Made by a program: the position numbers and the translations under genes
Notes under the pieces: model-generated
Seen by the model: the letters and a program-made list of their open reading frames with translations, nothing else
The model's database searches: none
What the model was told of the DNA's origin: nothing
NCBI GenBank assembly: GCA_022820545.1
Contig: JAJEFG010000098.1
Location: forward strand, 1 to 46,386
Direction of reading: 5' to 3'
Length of the DNA: 46,386 bases
Source of the DNA: Acidobacteriota bacterium
GTDB lineage: Bacteria > Acidobacteriota > Vicinamibacteria > Marinacidobacterales > Marinacidobacteraceae
Shown: piece after piece, positions 7,377-16,016 of the stretch
How the letters are laid out: each line of letters begins with the position of its first letter
Position numbering within the stretch: position 1 is the stretch's first letter

Positions 7377-8329
7377 GCAGGACCGCCTTCCTCTTCCCCG
7401 GCCAGGGTTCGCAGCGGCCCGGTATGGGCCGGGCGCTTCGCGACGCCTTCCCGGAGTCGCGGGCGGTCTTCGAAGAGGCGGACGACGTTCTCGGGGAATC
7501 GCTCTCGACCCTCTGCTTCGAAGGACCGGAGGAGGATCTCCGGCGCACCCGGAACACCCAGCCCGCCATGCTCACCGTCAGCTACGCGGCCTGGCGCGCG
7601 GCCGCGGTGCGCGGAGCGGGCCCGGACATGGCTGCCGGGCACAGCCTGGGCGAGTACTCGGCGCTGGTCGCGCTGGGAGGGCTTTCGTTCGCGGACGCGT
7701 TGCGGCTCACCAGGCGCCGCGCCGAGTTCATGCAGGAGGCGGTTCCCGAAGGGGAGGGCGCGATGGCCGCGGTTCTCGGGCTGTCCGCGGAGACCGTGGC
7801 GGAGGTCGCTTCGGAGGTGACCGGCCGCGGCGAGGGCCTCGTGGAACCGGCGAACTTCAACGGCGGGGGTCAGGTGGTCATCGGCGGCCACACCGCGGCG
7901 GTGTCCGCGGCCGGGGAGGAGCTGAAGGCGCGGGGCGCCCGGCGCGTGCTCCCGCTCCCGGTGAGTGCGCCGTTCCACACCCGGCTGATGGAACCGGCGG
8001 CGGCACGCCTTTCGGCGGAACTCGACGCCATCCCCTTCCGCGACCTCGCGGCGCCTCTCTGGACGAACGTGGACGCGGCTCCTGTCCGTACCGGCGCCCA
8101 GGCGCGGGAGGCGCTGCGCCGCCAGGTGGCTTCGCCGGTCCGCTGGGAGGAGACGCTCCGGGGGATGGGGGCGGCGGGCGCCGGCGCTTTCGTCGAGATC
8201 GGTCAGGGCAGGGTGCTGACCGGAATGGTCCGCAAGGTGCTGCCGGATGCCTCCGCGTTCGCAGTGTCCGATCCGGACGGCGTCGAACGACTTCAGGAGT
8301 TCCTGCCGGAACCTGTGGCCAGCGCATGA
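7373..8329 (+). CDS. fabD: Malonyl-CoA:ACP transacylase
   Basis: A 318-residue FabD that transfers malonyl groups from CoA to acyl carrier protein, supplying the extender unit for type II fatty acid synthesis. It starts TAFLFPGQGSQRPGMG, has the nucleophile motif GHSLGEYSAL with Ser91, and the catalytic His202 in SAPFHTRLM. Family length is about 310. The GTG start overlaps the rpmF stop (GTGA), and the stop overlaps the fabG start (ATGA), so rpmF-fabD-fabG are translationally coupled. Confidence 0.97.
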   Translation: MSRTAFLFPGQGSQRPGMGRALRDAFPESRAVFEEADDVLGESLSTLCFEGPEEDLRRTRNTQPAMLTVSYAAWRAAAVRGAGPDMAAGHSLGEYSALVALGGLSFADALRLTRRRAEFMQEAVPEGEGAMAAVLGLSAETVAEVASEVTGRGEGLVEPANFNGGGQVVIGGHTAAVSAAGEELKARGARRVLPLPVSAPFHTRLMEPAAARLSAELDAIPFRDLAAPLWTNVDAAPVRTGAQAREALRRQVASPVRWEETLRGMGAAGAGAFVEIGQGRVLTGMVRKVLPDASAFAVSDPDGVERLQEFLPEPVASA

Positions 8330-9096
8330 TGGTTTCCGCGGCCCAGGACCCCCGTGGGATGCGGTTCGAGGAGCAGACCGCGCTCGTGACCGGGGGCACT
8401 CGCGGGATCGGCCACGCGATCGCCGCGCGGCTCGCCGATGAGGGGGCGGCGGTGTTCCTTACCGGCACCGACGCGTCCCGCGCGGAAGCCGCCGCCGAAG
8501 AACTCGACGCCGGCCGCGGCCGCGTTCGGGGACTGGGGCTCGACCTCACCGATCACGAATCGGTCAAACGCTGCGTGGCGGCGGCCAGCGCGAACGGCGG
8601 GTTGCAGATCCTGATCAACAACGCCGGAGTTTCCCGCGACGGCCTGCTTGCGCGGCAGTCGGCGGACGCCTGGCGCGAGGTCATGGCGACCAATCTGGAC
8701 GGCCTGCACGCTTGCTGCCAGGCCGCCGTCCGGCCTATGATGCGCGCTCGCTACGGTCGGATCGTCAACCTCAGTTCCATCGTGGGACTCCGCGGCAATC
8801 CTGGTCAGACCGCCTACGCGGCTTCGAAGGCCGGCATCGTCGGTTTCACGAAGGCGCTGGCGAAGGAACTGGCGCGCCGGAACATCACCGTGAACGCGGT
8901 GGCCCCGGGGCTCGTGGAAACCGACATGACGAGGGAGTTGCCCGAGGCGGCGCGGTCCCAGCTCGGGAGCGCCATCGCCATGGGCCGTTCCGGATCGCCG
9001 GAAGAAGTGGCGGCCGCGGTCGCCTTCCTCGCTTCGGCCGAGGCGAGTTACATCACCGGCGCGGTTCTCGAAGTAACCGGAGGACTCGCGCTTTAG
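8326..9096 (+). CDS. fabG: 3-oxoacyl-ACP reductase
   Basis: A 256-residue short-chain dehydrogenase that reduces 3-oxoacyl-ACP with NADPH. The nucleotide-binding TGGTRGIG (22-29), NNAG (98-101), the catalytic Ser151, and Tyr164/Lys168 in TAYAASKAG are present. The C-terminal [16 protein letters not shown] is typical of FabG. Position between fabD and acpP supports this over other SDRs. Start ATG 8326 gives a 4-bp overlap with fabD, but the N-terminus is about 11 residues longer than usual. ATG 8359 (MRFEEQTAL) is an alternative start. Confidence 0.95.
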   Translation: MMVSAAQDPRGMRFEEQTALVTGGTRGIGHAIAARLADEGAAVFLTGTDASRAEAAAEELDAGRGRVRGLGLDLTDHESVKRCVAAASANGGLQILINNAGVSRDGLLARQSADAWREVMATNLDGLHACCQAAVRPMMRARYGRIVNLSSIVGLRGNPGQTAYAASKAGIVGFTKALAKELARRNITVNAVAPGLVETDMTRELPEAARSQLGSAIAMGRSGSPEEVAAAVAFLASAEASYITGAVLEVTGGLAL

Positions 9097-9152
9097 CCCC
9101 CGCCGCCGGATCACCCGGCAGGTGCGGAAGAGCACAGACAGGAGTAAGACCT

Positions 9153-9434
9153 ATGTCCGACAAAGCCAGGGAAGCGGATGGCGCCCCGGAGCCGGAAGAG
9201 CTCCCGGTGGACGAGCGCGTCCGGGAACTCATCTGTGAACAGCTTTCCGTATCCCCCGACGAGGTCACGCCGGAGGCCACCTTCGTGGGTGACCTGAGCG
9301 CCGATTCGCTGGATATGGTCGAGTTGATGATGGCGCTCGAGGAGCAGTTCGGGATTGACATCTCGGAGGATCAGGCGGAGCGGATCCAGACCGTCGGCGA
9401 TGCAGTCGCTTTCATCGAGCAGCGCATCAACTGA
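9153..9434 (+). CDS. acpP: Acyl carrier protein
   Basis: A 93-residue ACP that carries growing acyl chains on a phosphopantetheine arm attached to Ser52 in the motif [13 protein letters not shown]. The downstream helices ([18 protein letters not shown]) are conserved. An acidic N-terminal extension of about 15 residues makes it longer than the usual 78. ATG 9153 is chosen because an AGGAG lies 9 nt upstream and the ACP fold starts soon after it; a longer open frame runs back through fabG and is not the real start. It lies 56 bp after fabG. Confidence 0.96.
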   Translation: MSDKAREADGAPEPEELPVDERVRELICEQLSVSPDEVTPEATFVGDLSADSLDMVELMMALEEQFGIDISEDQAERIQTVGDAVAFIEQRIN

Positions 9435-9515
9435 GGGAGCGCGGGTCTTGCCCCTGCGGGACCGCCGGGCCCTGACCGCCCGCGAACCGGCAGCGCCGCC
9501 CGGACCGCAGCGGCG

Positions 9516-10763
9516 ATGACGACGCGTCGGGTCGTGGTCACGGGGGTGGGCCTCGTGTCTCCCCTGGGCATCGGAACCCGGGAGACCTGGGACGGTCTGG
9601 TCGCGGGCCGTTCCGGCGCCGGTCACATCACGCGTTTCGACGCCTCCGACTTCTCTTCGCGCATCGCGTGCGAAGTCAAGGGCTTCGATCCGCTCGACTA
9701 CGCGGACCGGCGCGACGCGCGCAAGATGGACACCTTCATCCAGTACGCGCTAGCGGCCTCGCTGTTCGCGGCCGAAGATGCCGGGCTGGAGACTCCGCTC
9801 GACGACCCCGATCGCGTCGGGGTGGTCATCTCTTCGGGGATCGGCGGTTTCGAGACGATCGAGCGCGAGCACCGCAAGCTGCTCGAGAAAGGGCCGCGCC
9901 GCATCTCTCCCTTCTTCGTGCCGGCGATGGTGGTGAATCTGGCTGCCGGTTGGGTGTCGATCCGGTTGGGCGCCAGAGGACCCAATTCGGCGATGGCGAC
10001 GGCGTGTTCCGCGGGCGCCCACGCCGTGGGAGAGGCTTTCCGCCTCGTCCGCTACGGCCACGCCGACGTCATGGTCGCCGGGGGGGCGGAGGCGACGATC
10101 ACCCCGATGTGCATCGGCGGCTTCGCCTCGATGAAGGCGCTCTCCACGCGGAACGACGAGCCCGAGCGCGCCTCCCGCCCGTTCGATCGGGACCGGGACG
10201 GCTTCGTGGTCGGCGAGGGAGCCGGCATCCTCATCCTGGAGGAGCGCGAACAGGCGCTGGCGCGGGGCGCCCCGCTCTACGCGGAGGTGCTCGGCTACGG
10301 CATGAGCGGCGACGCCCACCACATCACCGCGCCGGCGGAGGACGGGGGTGGCGCGGTCCGGGTGATGCGGGCGGCGCTCGCCGAGGCCGGCGCTTCGCCG
10401 GAAGACGTGGACGCGGTGAACGCGCACGGCACCTCCACGCCCCTGAACGACCGCATCGAAACGGCGGCCATCCGGCAGGTGTTCGGCGAGCACGCCGACC
10501 GGCTCGCGGTCAGTTCCACAAAGTCCATGACGGGGCACCTGCTCGGCGGCGCCGGCGGACTGGAGGCCGGCGTTTCCTGTCTCACGCTCCGCCATCAGAC
10601 CCTTCCTCCGACGATCAACTACGAGACCCCCGACCCCGACTGCGACCTGGACAACGTCCCCAACACCGCCCGAGCCGCGACGGTGCGGAGCGTGCTCTCC
10701 AACTCCTTCGGGTTCGGCGGCACGAACGTCTCCCTGCTGTTCCGGCATCCGGAGATGTCCTGA
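9516..10763 (+). CDS. fabF: 3-oxoacyl-ACP synthase II
   Basis: A 415-residue beta-ketoacyl-ACP synthase (KAS II) that condenses malonyl-ACP with acyl-ACP during elongation. The thiolase-fold triad is visible: Cys164 in TACSAGAHA, His304 in NAHGTSTPLND and His341 in SMTGHLLGGAGG. The N-terminal RRVVVTGVGLVSPLG and C-terminal SFGFGGTN are family hallmarks, and the length is normal. No strong ribosome site precedes ATG 9516, 81 bp after acpP. The M20 peptidase gene begins 5 bp after its stop. Confidence 0.96.
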   Translation: MTTRRVVVTGVGLVSPLGIGTRETWDGLVAGRSGAGHITRFDASDFSSRIACEVKGFDPLDYADRRDARKMDTFIQYALAASLFAAEDAGLETPLDDPDRVGVVISSGIGGFETIEREHRKLLEKGPRRISPFFVPAMVVNLAAGWVSIRLGARGPNSAMATACSAGAHAVGEAFRLVRYGHADVMVAGGAEATITPMCIGGFASMKALSTRNDEPERASRPFDRDRDGFVVGEGAGILILEEREQALARGAPLYAEVLGYGMSGDAHHITAPAEDGGGAVRVMRAALAEAGASPEDVDAVNAHGTSTPLNDRIETAAIRQVFGEHADRLAVSSTKSMTGHLLGGAGGLEAGVSCLTLRHQTLPPTINYETPDPDCDLDNVPNTARAATVRSVLSNSFGFGGTNVSLLFRHPEMS

Positions 10764-10768
10764 CGCGC

Positions 10769-11782
10769 ATGGAAGATCTCTTCCGGTATCTGCGGGAGAT
10801 CGTGGATATCCCCTCGGTAACCGGCGATGAAGCGGCCGTTGCCGAGCGCGTCGGCTCCGATCTCGCGGCCATCGGACTCGACGTCGAGTTCGATGAGGCC
10901 GCCCCGGGCCGGCCGAACCTGATCGCGCGCGCCGGGGACGGCCCGACGCGCCTCTGGTACTGCACCCACCTGGACACGGTGCCGCCGTTCTTCCCTTCGA
11001 GCGAGACCGGGACCCACATCGCCGGGCGCGGTTCCTGCGACGCCAAGGGCATCCTGGCGGCGATGCTCTTTGCGGCCCGCCGGCTGCGCGAGGACGGCAT
11101 CTCCGGGTTCGGGATGGCCTTCACCGTCGGGGAGGAGGTGGACAGCGCCGGAGCCATCCACCTCGAAGCGCGCGGCCCCGGCGCCACGGGGGAAGGGATC
11201 CACCTCGTCTGCGGCGAGCCCACCGAAGGGCTCATGGCGAGCGGCCACAAGGGCACGCTCCGGGTGCGGATCCGGGCACGCGGAAAAGCGGCCCATTCCG
11301 CCTATCCCGAGGCGGGCGACTCCGCGATCCATCGCCTGCTCGCGACCATCGCCCACCTCCAGTCGCTCGACTGGGGAAAGAGCGACGTGCTCGGTCCGGC
11401 GACCCTGAACGTGGGGGTCATCTCGGGCGGGGTCGCGGGGAACGTCCTCGCTCCTTCCGCCGAGGCCACCCTCTACTGGCGGCTCGTCGGGGAGGCGGAA
11501 CCGGCGCGACGCCGCCTCGAAGCGATCCTGTCCGCCGACGACAACCTCGGTTTCGAACACGTCGGCCAGAACGACGCCGTCTTCTGCCGGACACTGCCCG
11601 GCTTCCAGGTGGCCCCGATGTCGTATTCCACCGACATCCCTTTCATGCCCTCCTGGGGCACGCCGCTGCTCATCGGGCCGGGCAGCATCCACGACGCGCA
11701 CACGGCTCACGAACACGTGCTGAAGAGCGACCTGGTGGACGCCGTGGGCTACTACCAGCAGATCGCCCGCGAACTGCTCTAG
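10769..11782 (+). CDS. M20-family metallopeptidase/deacylase (ArgE/DapE-like)
   Basis: A 337-residue M20 enzyme. Zinc-site motifs are in order: CTHLDTVPP (His and Asp), GRGSCDAKGILAAML (bridging Asp), GEEVDSAGA (general-base Glu and ligand) and the C-terminal HDAHTAHEHV (His). A dimerisation/lid segment (GHKGTLRVRIRARGKAAHSAYP) sits in the middle. The family includes N-acetylornithine deacetylase, succinyl-diaminopimelate desuccinylase, acetyl-lysine deacetylase and carboxypeptidase G2; I cannot choose among these. No signal peptide is visible. ATG 10769 lies 5 bp after the fabF stop, which argues for co-transcription; the frame runs further upstream through fabF, but that is a shadow. Confidence 0.87.
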   Translation: MEDLFRYLREIVDIPSVTGDEAAVAERVGSDLAAIGLDVEFDEAAPGRPNLIARAGDGPTRLWYCTHLDTVPPFFPSSETGTHIAGRGSCDAKGILAAMLFAARRLREDGISGFGMAFTVGEEVDSAGAIHLEARGPGATGEGIHLVCGEPTEGLMASGHKGTLRVRIRARGKAAHSAYPEAGDSAIHRLLATIAHLQSLDWGKSDVLGPATLNVGVISGGVAGNVLAPSAEATLYWRLVGEAEPARRRLEAILSADDNLGFEHVGQNDAVFCRTLPGFQVAPMSYSTDIPFMPSWGTPLLIGPGSIHDAHTAHEHVLKSDLVDAVGYYQQIARELL

Positions 11783-11821
11783 CTCGGAGCGCCGGCCAGA
11801 GGCGGCTCGCTCCGGCTCCAA

Positions 11822-12967
11822 ATGTCCGATCTTCCCCCAGCCTCCCCGTTCCGTCTCCTGCGGCGGACCCTGCTCGGCTGGTTCCGGAAGAACCGGCGCC
11901 CGCTTCCATTTCGCGAATCTCCCGACGCCTGGCGCGTCTGGGTGTCGGAGGTGATGCTCCAGCAGACCCGCGTGGAGGCCGTGCTGCCGCGATACGAGGA
12001 CTTCGTCGCCCGCTTCCCCGATCCCGGGACACTGGCTGAGGCCTCCGAGGACGAGGTACTGGCCGCCTGGGCGGGCCTCGGCTACTACGGCCGGGCCCGC
12101 GCGCTCCACCGGGCGGTGCGGCAACTGGCCGCGGAGGGCCGGGCCATTCCCCGGAGCGCCGAGTCGCTGCGAAGGCTTCCCGGGATCGGTGACTACACCG
12201 CGGCGGCGATCGCCTCGATCGCCTTCGGCGAACCGGCCGTCGCGGTGGACGGAAACGCGCGCCGGGTCTTGTCCCGACTGTTCATGGTCGAGGGGTTTCG
12301 GGGGCGGACGCCTTTCGAGGGCCGTATCCGGGAGCTGGCCGAGCGTCTGATGGAAGCGGACGGCGCCCGGAACCCGGGCGACTGGAACCAGGCGCTGATG
12401 GAACTCGGCGCGACGGTCTGCACCCCGGCCGTTCCCCGCTGCGGCCGCTGTCCGGTCCGCGAGTTCTGCTGGTCGCGGGTGGCGGGGCGGCAGACGGAGT
12501 TCCCCGAACGTCCGCCGGGGCCGCCCACCGTTTCCGTGCGCCTTGCGGTGGCCGTCGTGCGCGACGGGGAGGGCCGGATTCTGGTGTTTCGCCGTGGCGA
12601 GAGTCCGATGCGGGGACTGTACGAACTGCCGTGCGGTGAGTGCCGGAGCGATGAGGCCGCGGCAGCGGCGCTCGTCCGGGAGACGACCTCGCGCTACGGG
12701 ATCCATCTGCAGCCCGCGCGCGAGGCGGCGGGGTTCCGTCACACGGTGATGAACCGGAGGATCGCGGTGGTTCCGTTCGAAGCCGATCTCGTGTCCCCGG
12801 CCCCTGGCGGGACCGCGCCCGAGGGCCGTTTCGTGCACCCGCGGGACCTCGATCGGATCCCTTCCGGCTCGATGCTGCGGAAGGCGCTGGAGAGGGTCGG
12901 GCTCACGCGCCGAACGCCCGGGAATCCAGCTCGGCGGCTGCTAGTCTCCGCGCCCGACGACCCATGA
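11822..12967 (+). CDS. mutY: A/G-specific adenine glycosylase
   Basis: A 381-residue MutY that removes adenine mispaired with 8-oxoguanine. The HhH-GPD domain has the catalytic Glu43 in SEVMLQQTR, the hairpin LPGIGDYTAAA and the catalytic Asp143 in VAVDGNARRVLSR. The [4Fe-4S] cluster loop follows with Cys200, 207, 210 and 216 (spacing C-x6-C-x2-C-x5-C). The C-terminal third (about 240-360) is a NUDIX-like 8-oxoG recognition domain (RILVFRRGESPMRGLYELP). Its stop overlaps the leuS start by 4 bp (ATGA). Confidence 0.96.
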   Translation: MSDLPPASPFRLLRRTLLGWFRKNRRPLPFRESPDAWRVWVSEVMLQQTRVEAVLPRYEDFVARFPDPGTLAEASEDEVLAAWAGLGYYGRARALHRAVRQLAAEGRAIPRSAESLRRLPGIGDYTAAAIASIAFGEPAVAVDGNARRVLSRLFMVEGFRGRTPFEGRIRELAERLMEADGARNPGDWNQALMELGATVCTPAVPRCGRCPVREFCWSRVAGRQTEFPERPPGPPTVSVRLAVAVVRDGEGRILVFRRGESPMRGLYELPCGECRSDEAAAAALVRETTSRYGIHLQPAREAAGFRHTVMNRRIAVVPFEADLVSPAPGGTAPEGRFVHPRDLDRIPSGSMLRKALERVGLTRRTPGNPARRLLVSAPDDP

Positions 12968-15450
12968 GCACTTTCCACGAACGCGTCGAAACGAAGTGGC
13001 AGGAACGCTGGGAGCGGGAGGGCTCCTTCCGGACGCCGGACCTGCCGGACGGGCCGCGCTACTACTGCCTCGAGATGCTGCCGTATCCGTCCGGACGCAT
13101 CCACATGGGCCACGTGCGGAACTACTCGATCGGCGACGTCGTCGCCCGCTTCTACCGGCGCAACGGTTTCACCGTGATGCATCCCATCGGGTGGGACGCC
13201 CTCGGCCTGCCGGCCGAGAACGCGGCGCTCCAGCGGGGAGCCCACCCGGCCGACTGGACCACCCAGAACATCGACCATATGCGGCGCCAGCTCCGGCGGC
13301 TCGGGTTCAGCTACGACTGGGAGCGCGAGTTCGCCACCTGCGATCCGTCCTACTACCGGTGGAACCAGTGGTTCTTCCTGAAGATGTGGGAGCGCGGGCT
13401 CGCCTACCGGAAGAACGGCACCGTCAACTGGTGCCCGGGTTGTGAAACGGTGCTCGCCAACGAACAGGTCGAGGCCGGAGCGTGCTGGCGCTGCGAGGCG
13501 GTGGTCGAGGAGCGGGAACTCCCCCAGTGGTTCCTGCGCATCACCGACTACGCCGACGAGCTGCTCGACGAGATGGAGCGGATGCCCGGCTGGCCGCACA
13601 AGGTGCTGGTGCTGCAGCGCAACTGGATCGGGCGCTCGGAAGGCGCCGAGATCCGTTTCCGGATCCCGGCGCTGGGAGACGGGGGCGACGTCCCGGTGTT
13701 CACCACCCGGGTGGACACGATCTACGGCGCGACCGCGCTGGTGCTCGCTCCCCGTCATGCGGCGGCCCAGGCCATCGCGGCCCGGAACCCGGAAGTCGCC
13801 GACTACGTCCGCGCCGCCGCCGCCGCGCACGCCGGCGAGAGCCACCCGACCGGCGAGACCGGGAAGACCGGGGTGAACACCGGCTTCAAGGCGCTGAACC
13901 CGTTCTCGGGAGAAGAGATTCCGGTCTTCGTCGCCGACTACGTGCTCATGGAGTACGGGACCGGCGCCGTCATGGCGGTTCCCGCGCATGACGAACGGGA
14001 CTACGAGTTCGCGAAGACGTACGGGATCGAGATCCGGACCGTCGTCATCCCGAACGATTCGGACGGCGAGGCGGCCCACGAGGACGGCGCCTTCGTGGAC
14101 TACGGGACCGTGGTGGACTCCGGCCCGTTCAGCGGCCTGCCCACGGAGGAAGCGAAGACCGCGATGGCGGAGCACGCCCGCGAAGGCGGCTACGGCGAGC
14201 CCCGGATCGCCTGGCGGTTCCGCGACTGGGGAATCTCCCGGCAGCGGTACTGGGGCACGCCCATTCCGATGATCCATTGCGCGGCATGCGGCGAAGTTCC
14301 GGTGCCCGAGGAGGACCTCCCGGTGGAGTTGCCGCGGGACGTCGAGATCACGGGGATGGGAGGGTCGGTGCTCTCGAAGATCGAGTCCTGGCTCCGGGTG
14401 GACTGCCCGCGCTGCGGGGCCGCCGCCCGCCGGGAGACCGACACCATGGACACCTTCGTGGACTCGTCCTGGTACTTCTACCGCTACCTCGATCCGCGAA
14501 ACGCCGGGGCGCCCTTCGACGCGGAGAAGGCGCGCGCCTGGTTCCCCATCGATCTCTACATCGGCGGCGTCGAGCACGCCATCCTGCACCTCATCTACTG
14601 CCGGTTCTGGACCAAGATGATGCGCGACCTCGGACTGGCCGGCACCGATGAACCGGTGGTCCGCCAACTGAGCCAGGGGATGGTCATCAAGGACGGCGCC
14701 AAGATGTCCAAGAGCAAGGGCAACATCGTGGATCCGGACGCGGTGGTGGAACGGCACGGGGCCGACGCGATCCGCCTCTACGTCCTCTTCGAGTCGCCTC
14801 CGGAAAAGGAGATGGACTGGACCGATGCCCGTCTCTCCGGGCCGGCGCGCTTCCTGCGACGGCTCGAACGGATGATCCCCGGGGACGCGGACTGGCTGGC
14901 GTCCACCCCGCTACCGGTGGGGGACGAGGACTTCGCGCCCGAGGACATCGCGCTCCGCCGCAAGACCCATCAGACGATCCGGCGGGTCACCCGGGACCTC
15001 CAGGAACGCATCCACCCCAATACCGCGATCGCCGCCGTCATGGAACTGACCTCCGCTTTTTCGCATCGCCTTCCGGAGGCCGCCAGCGACGCCTCCCGGC
15101 GGGCCGTGCGCGAGGCGGTGGAAACGGTGATCTCGCTCCTCAACCCCATGGCGCCGCATCTCACGGAGGAACTCTGGGAGCGGTTGGGAGGCGAGACGAT
15201 GCTTGTGGAGACCCCGTGGCCCGAATGCGACGAAGATCTCGCCCGCGAGGAGCAGGTGCTCGTCGTGCTGCAGGTGAACGGGAAACTCCGGGGCCGCCTC
15301 GAGGTGCCCGCGGGCCTCGAACGCGAGGTGCTCGTCGACCAGGCGCGGGAGAATGCGGGCATCCGCCGCCATCTGGAGGGACTCGAGGTGCGCCGCATCG
15401 TGACGGTGCCGGACCGGCTCGTGAACTTCGTGGCGGCCCGCCCGTCGTGA
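12964..15450 (+). CDS. leuS: Leucyl-tRNA synthetase
   Basis: An 828-residue class I synthetase that charges tRNA-Leu, at full family length. The HIGH signature appears as HMGH (47-50) in YPSGRIHMGHVRNY and the second signature as KMSKS (580-584). The large insertion with the editing (CP1) domain between them carries the zinc-type Cys pair CPGCETV and the editing-site threonine-rich region around FTTRVDTIYGATA. The order leuS-lptE-holA with overlapping ends matches the E. coli arrangement. It overlaps mutY by 4 bp upstream and lptE by 4 bp downstream. Confidence 0.97.
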   Translation: MSTFHERVETKWQERWEREGSFRTPDLPDGPRYYCLEMLPYPSGRIHMGHVRNYSIGDVVARFYRRNGFTVMHPIGWDALGLPAENAALQRGAHPADWTTQNIDHMRRQLRRLGFSYDWEREFATCDPSYYRWNQWFFLKMWERGLAYRKNGTVNWCPGCETVLANEQVEAGACWRCEAVVEERELPQWFLRITDYADELLDEMERMPGWPHKVLVLQRNWIGRSEGAEIRFRIPALGDGGDVPVFTTRVDTIYGATALVLAPRHAAAQAIAARNPEVADYVRAAAAAHAGESHPTGETGKTGVNTGFKALNPFSGEEIPVFVADYVLMEYGTGAVMAVPAHDERDYEFAKTYGIEIRTVVIPNDSDGEAAHEDGAFVDYGTVVDSGPFSGLPTEEAKTAMAEHAREGGYGEPRIAWRFRDWGISRQRYWGTPIPMIHCAACGEVPVPEEDLPVELPRDVEITGMGGSVLSKIESWLRVDCPRCGAAARRETDTMDTFVDSSWYFYRYLDPRNAGAPFDAEKARAWFPIDLYIGGVEHAILHLIYCRFWTKMMRDLGLAGTDEPVVRQLSQGMVIKDGAKMSKSKGNIVDPDAVVERHGADAIRLYVLFESPPEKEMDWTDARLSGPARFLRRLERMIPGDADWLASTPLPVGDEDFAPEDIALRRKTHQTIRRVTRDLQERIHPNTAIAAVMELTSAFSHRLPEAASDASRRAVREAVETVISLLNPMAPHLTEELWERLGGETMLVETPWPECDEDLAREEQVLVVLQVNGKLRGRLEVPAGLEREVLVDQARENAGIRRHLEGLEVRRIVTVPDRLVNFVAARPS

Positions 15451-16016
15451 ACTCCGTGATCCGTTCCGCCGGTCGGGACATCCGCGCCCGCCGCGCCTGG
15501 ATCCGCCCGGCCCTGTTCGGGCTCTTGTGGCTGGGCGTCCTCGCGGGATGCGGCTACCGGCTCGCCGGCCTCGGCGGCGGGTTGCCGGGTCACATCCAGG
15601 TGGTGGCCATCCTTCCCTTCGACAACGAGAGCGCCTTCCCCGAGGTCGAGGAGGGGATGACGGAACAGATCATCGAAGGGTTCAACCGGCGGGGACGCTA
15701 CGAGGTCCAGGAGACCGAGGAGGGAGCGCACGCGGTCATGCAGGGCACGGTGCTGAGCGTGGATTTCTCGCCGGCCCAGCTCGACCCGGCGACGGGAGCG
15801 GCCTCCACGTATCTCATCATCGTGCGCGCCACGGTGGAGTTCACGGACGTCGTCAACGACGTCGTGCTGTTCGAGTCGGACGAGTTCACGCTGCGCGACG
15901 AATTCTCGATCGGGGACGACCCGGACGCCGCCTTCGACCGGGAGGGGCTCGCGTTTTCGCGGATCGCCAGCGCGTTCGCGGATTCCCTGCTGGTGGCGAT
16001 TCTCGAGGGGTTCTAG
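15447..16016 (+). CDS. lptE: LptE-like LPS-assembly lipoprotein
   Basis: A 189-residue lipoprotein. A basic N-terminus and hydrophobic stretch end in lipobox VLAGC with Cys35, followed by GYRLAG, the conserved LptE start after the Cys. The body (IQVVAILPFDNESAFPEVEEGMTEQI, then repeated beta strands) matches the LptE/RlpB fold, which plugs the LptD barrel and delivers lipopolysaccharide to the outer surface. Placement between leuS and holA is the classical location. GTG 15447 overlaps the leuS stop (GTGA); the open frame continues upstream inside leuS but would bury the signal sequence. Confidence 0.87.
   Translation: MNSVIRSAGRDIRARRAWIRPALFGLLWLGVLAGCGYRLAGLGGGLPGHIQVVAILPFDNESAFPEVEEGMTEQIIEGFNRRGRYEVQETEEGAHAVMQGTVLSVDFSPAQLDPATGAASTYLIIVRATVEFTDVVNDVVLFESDEFTLRDEFSIGDDPDAAFDREGLAFSRIASAFADSLLVAILEGF

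Noticed and set aside
10619..14757. Long minus-strand open frames (739 and 672 codons) opposite fabF-M20-mutY-leuS
   Set aside because: They are antisense shadows of recognised genes with no family similarity, kept open by the high GC content.
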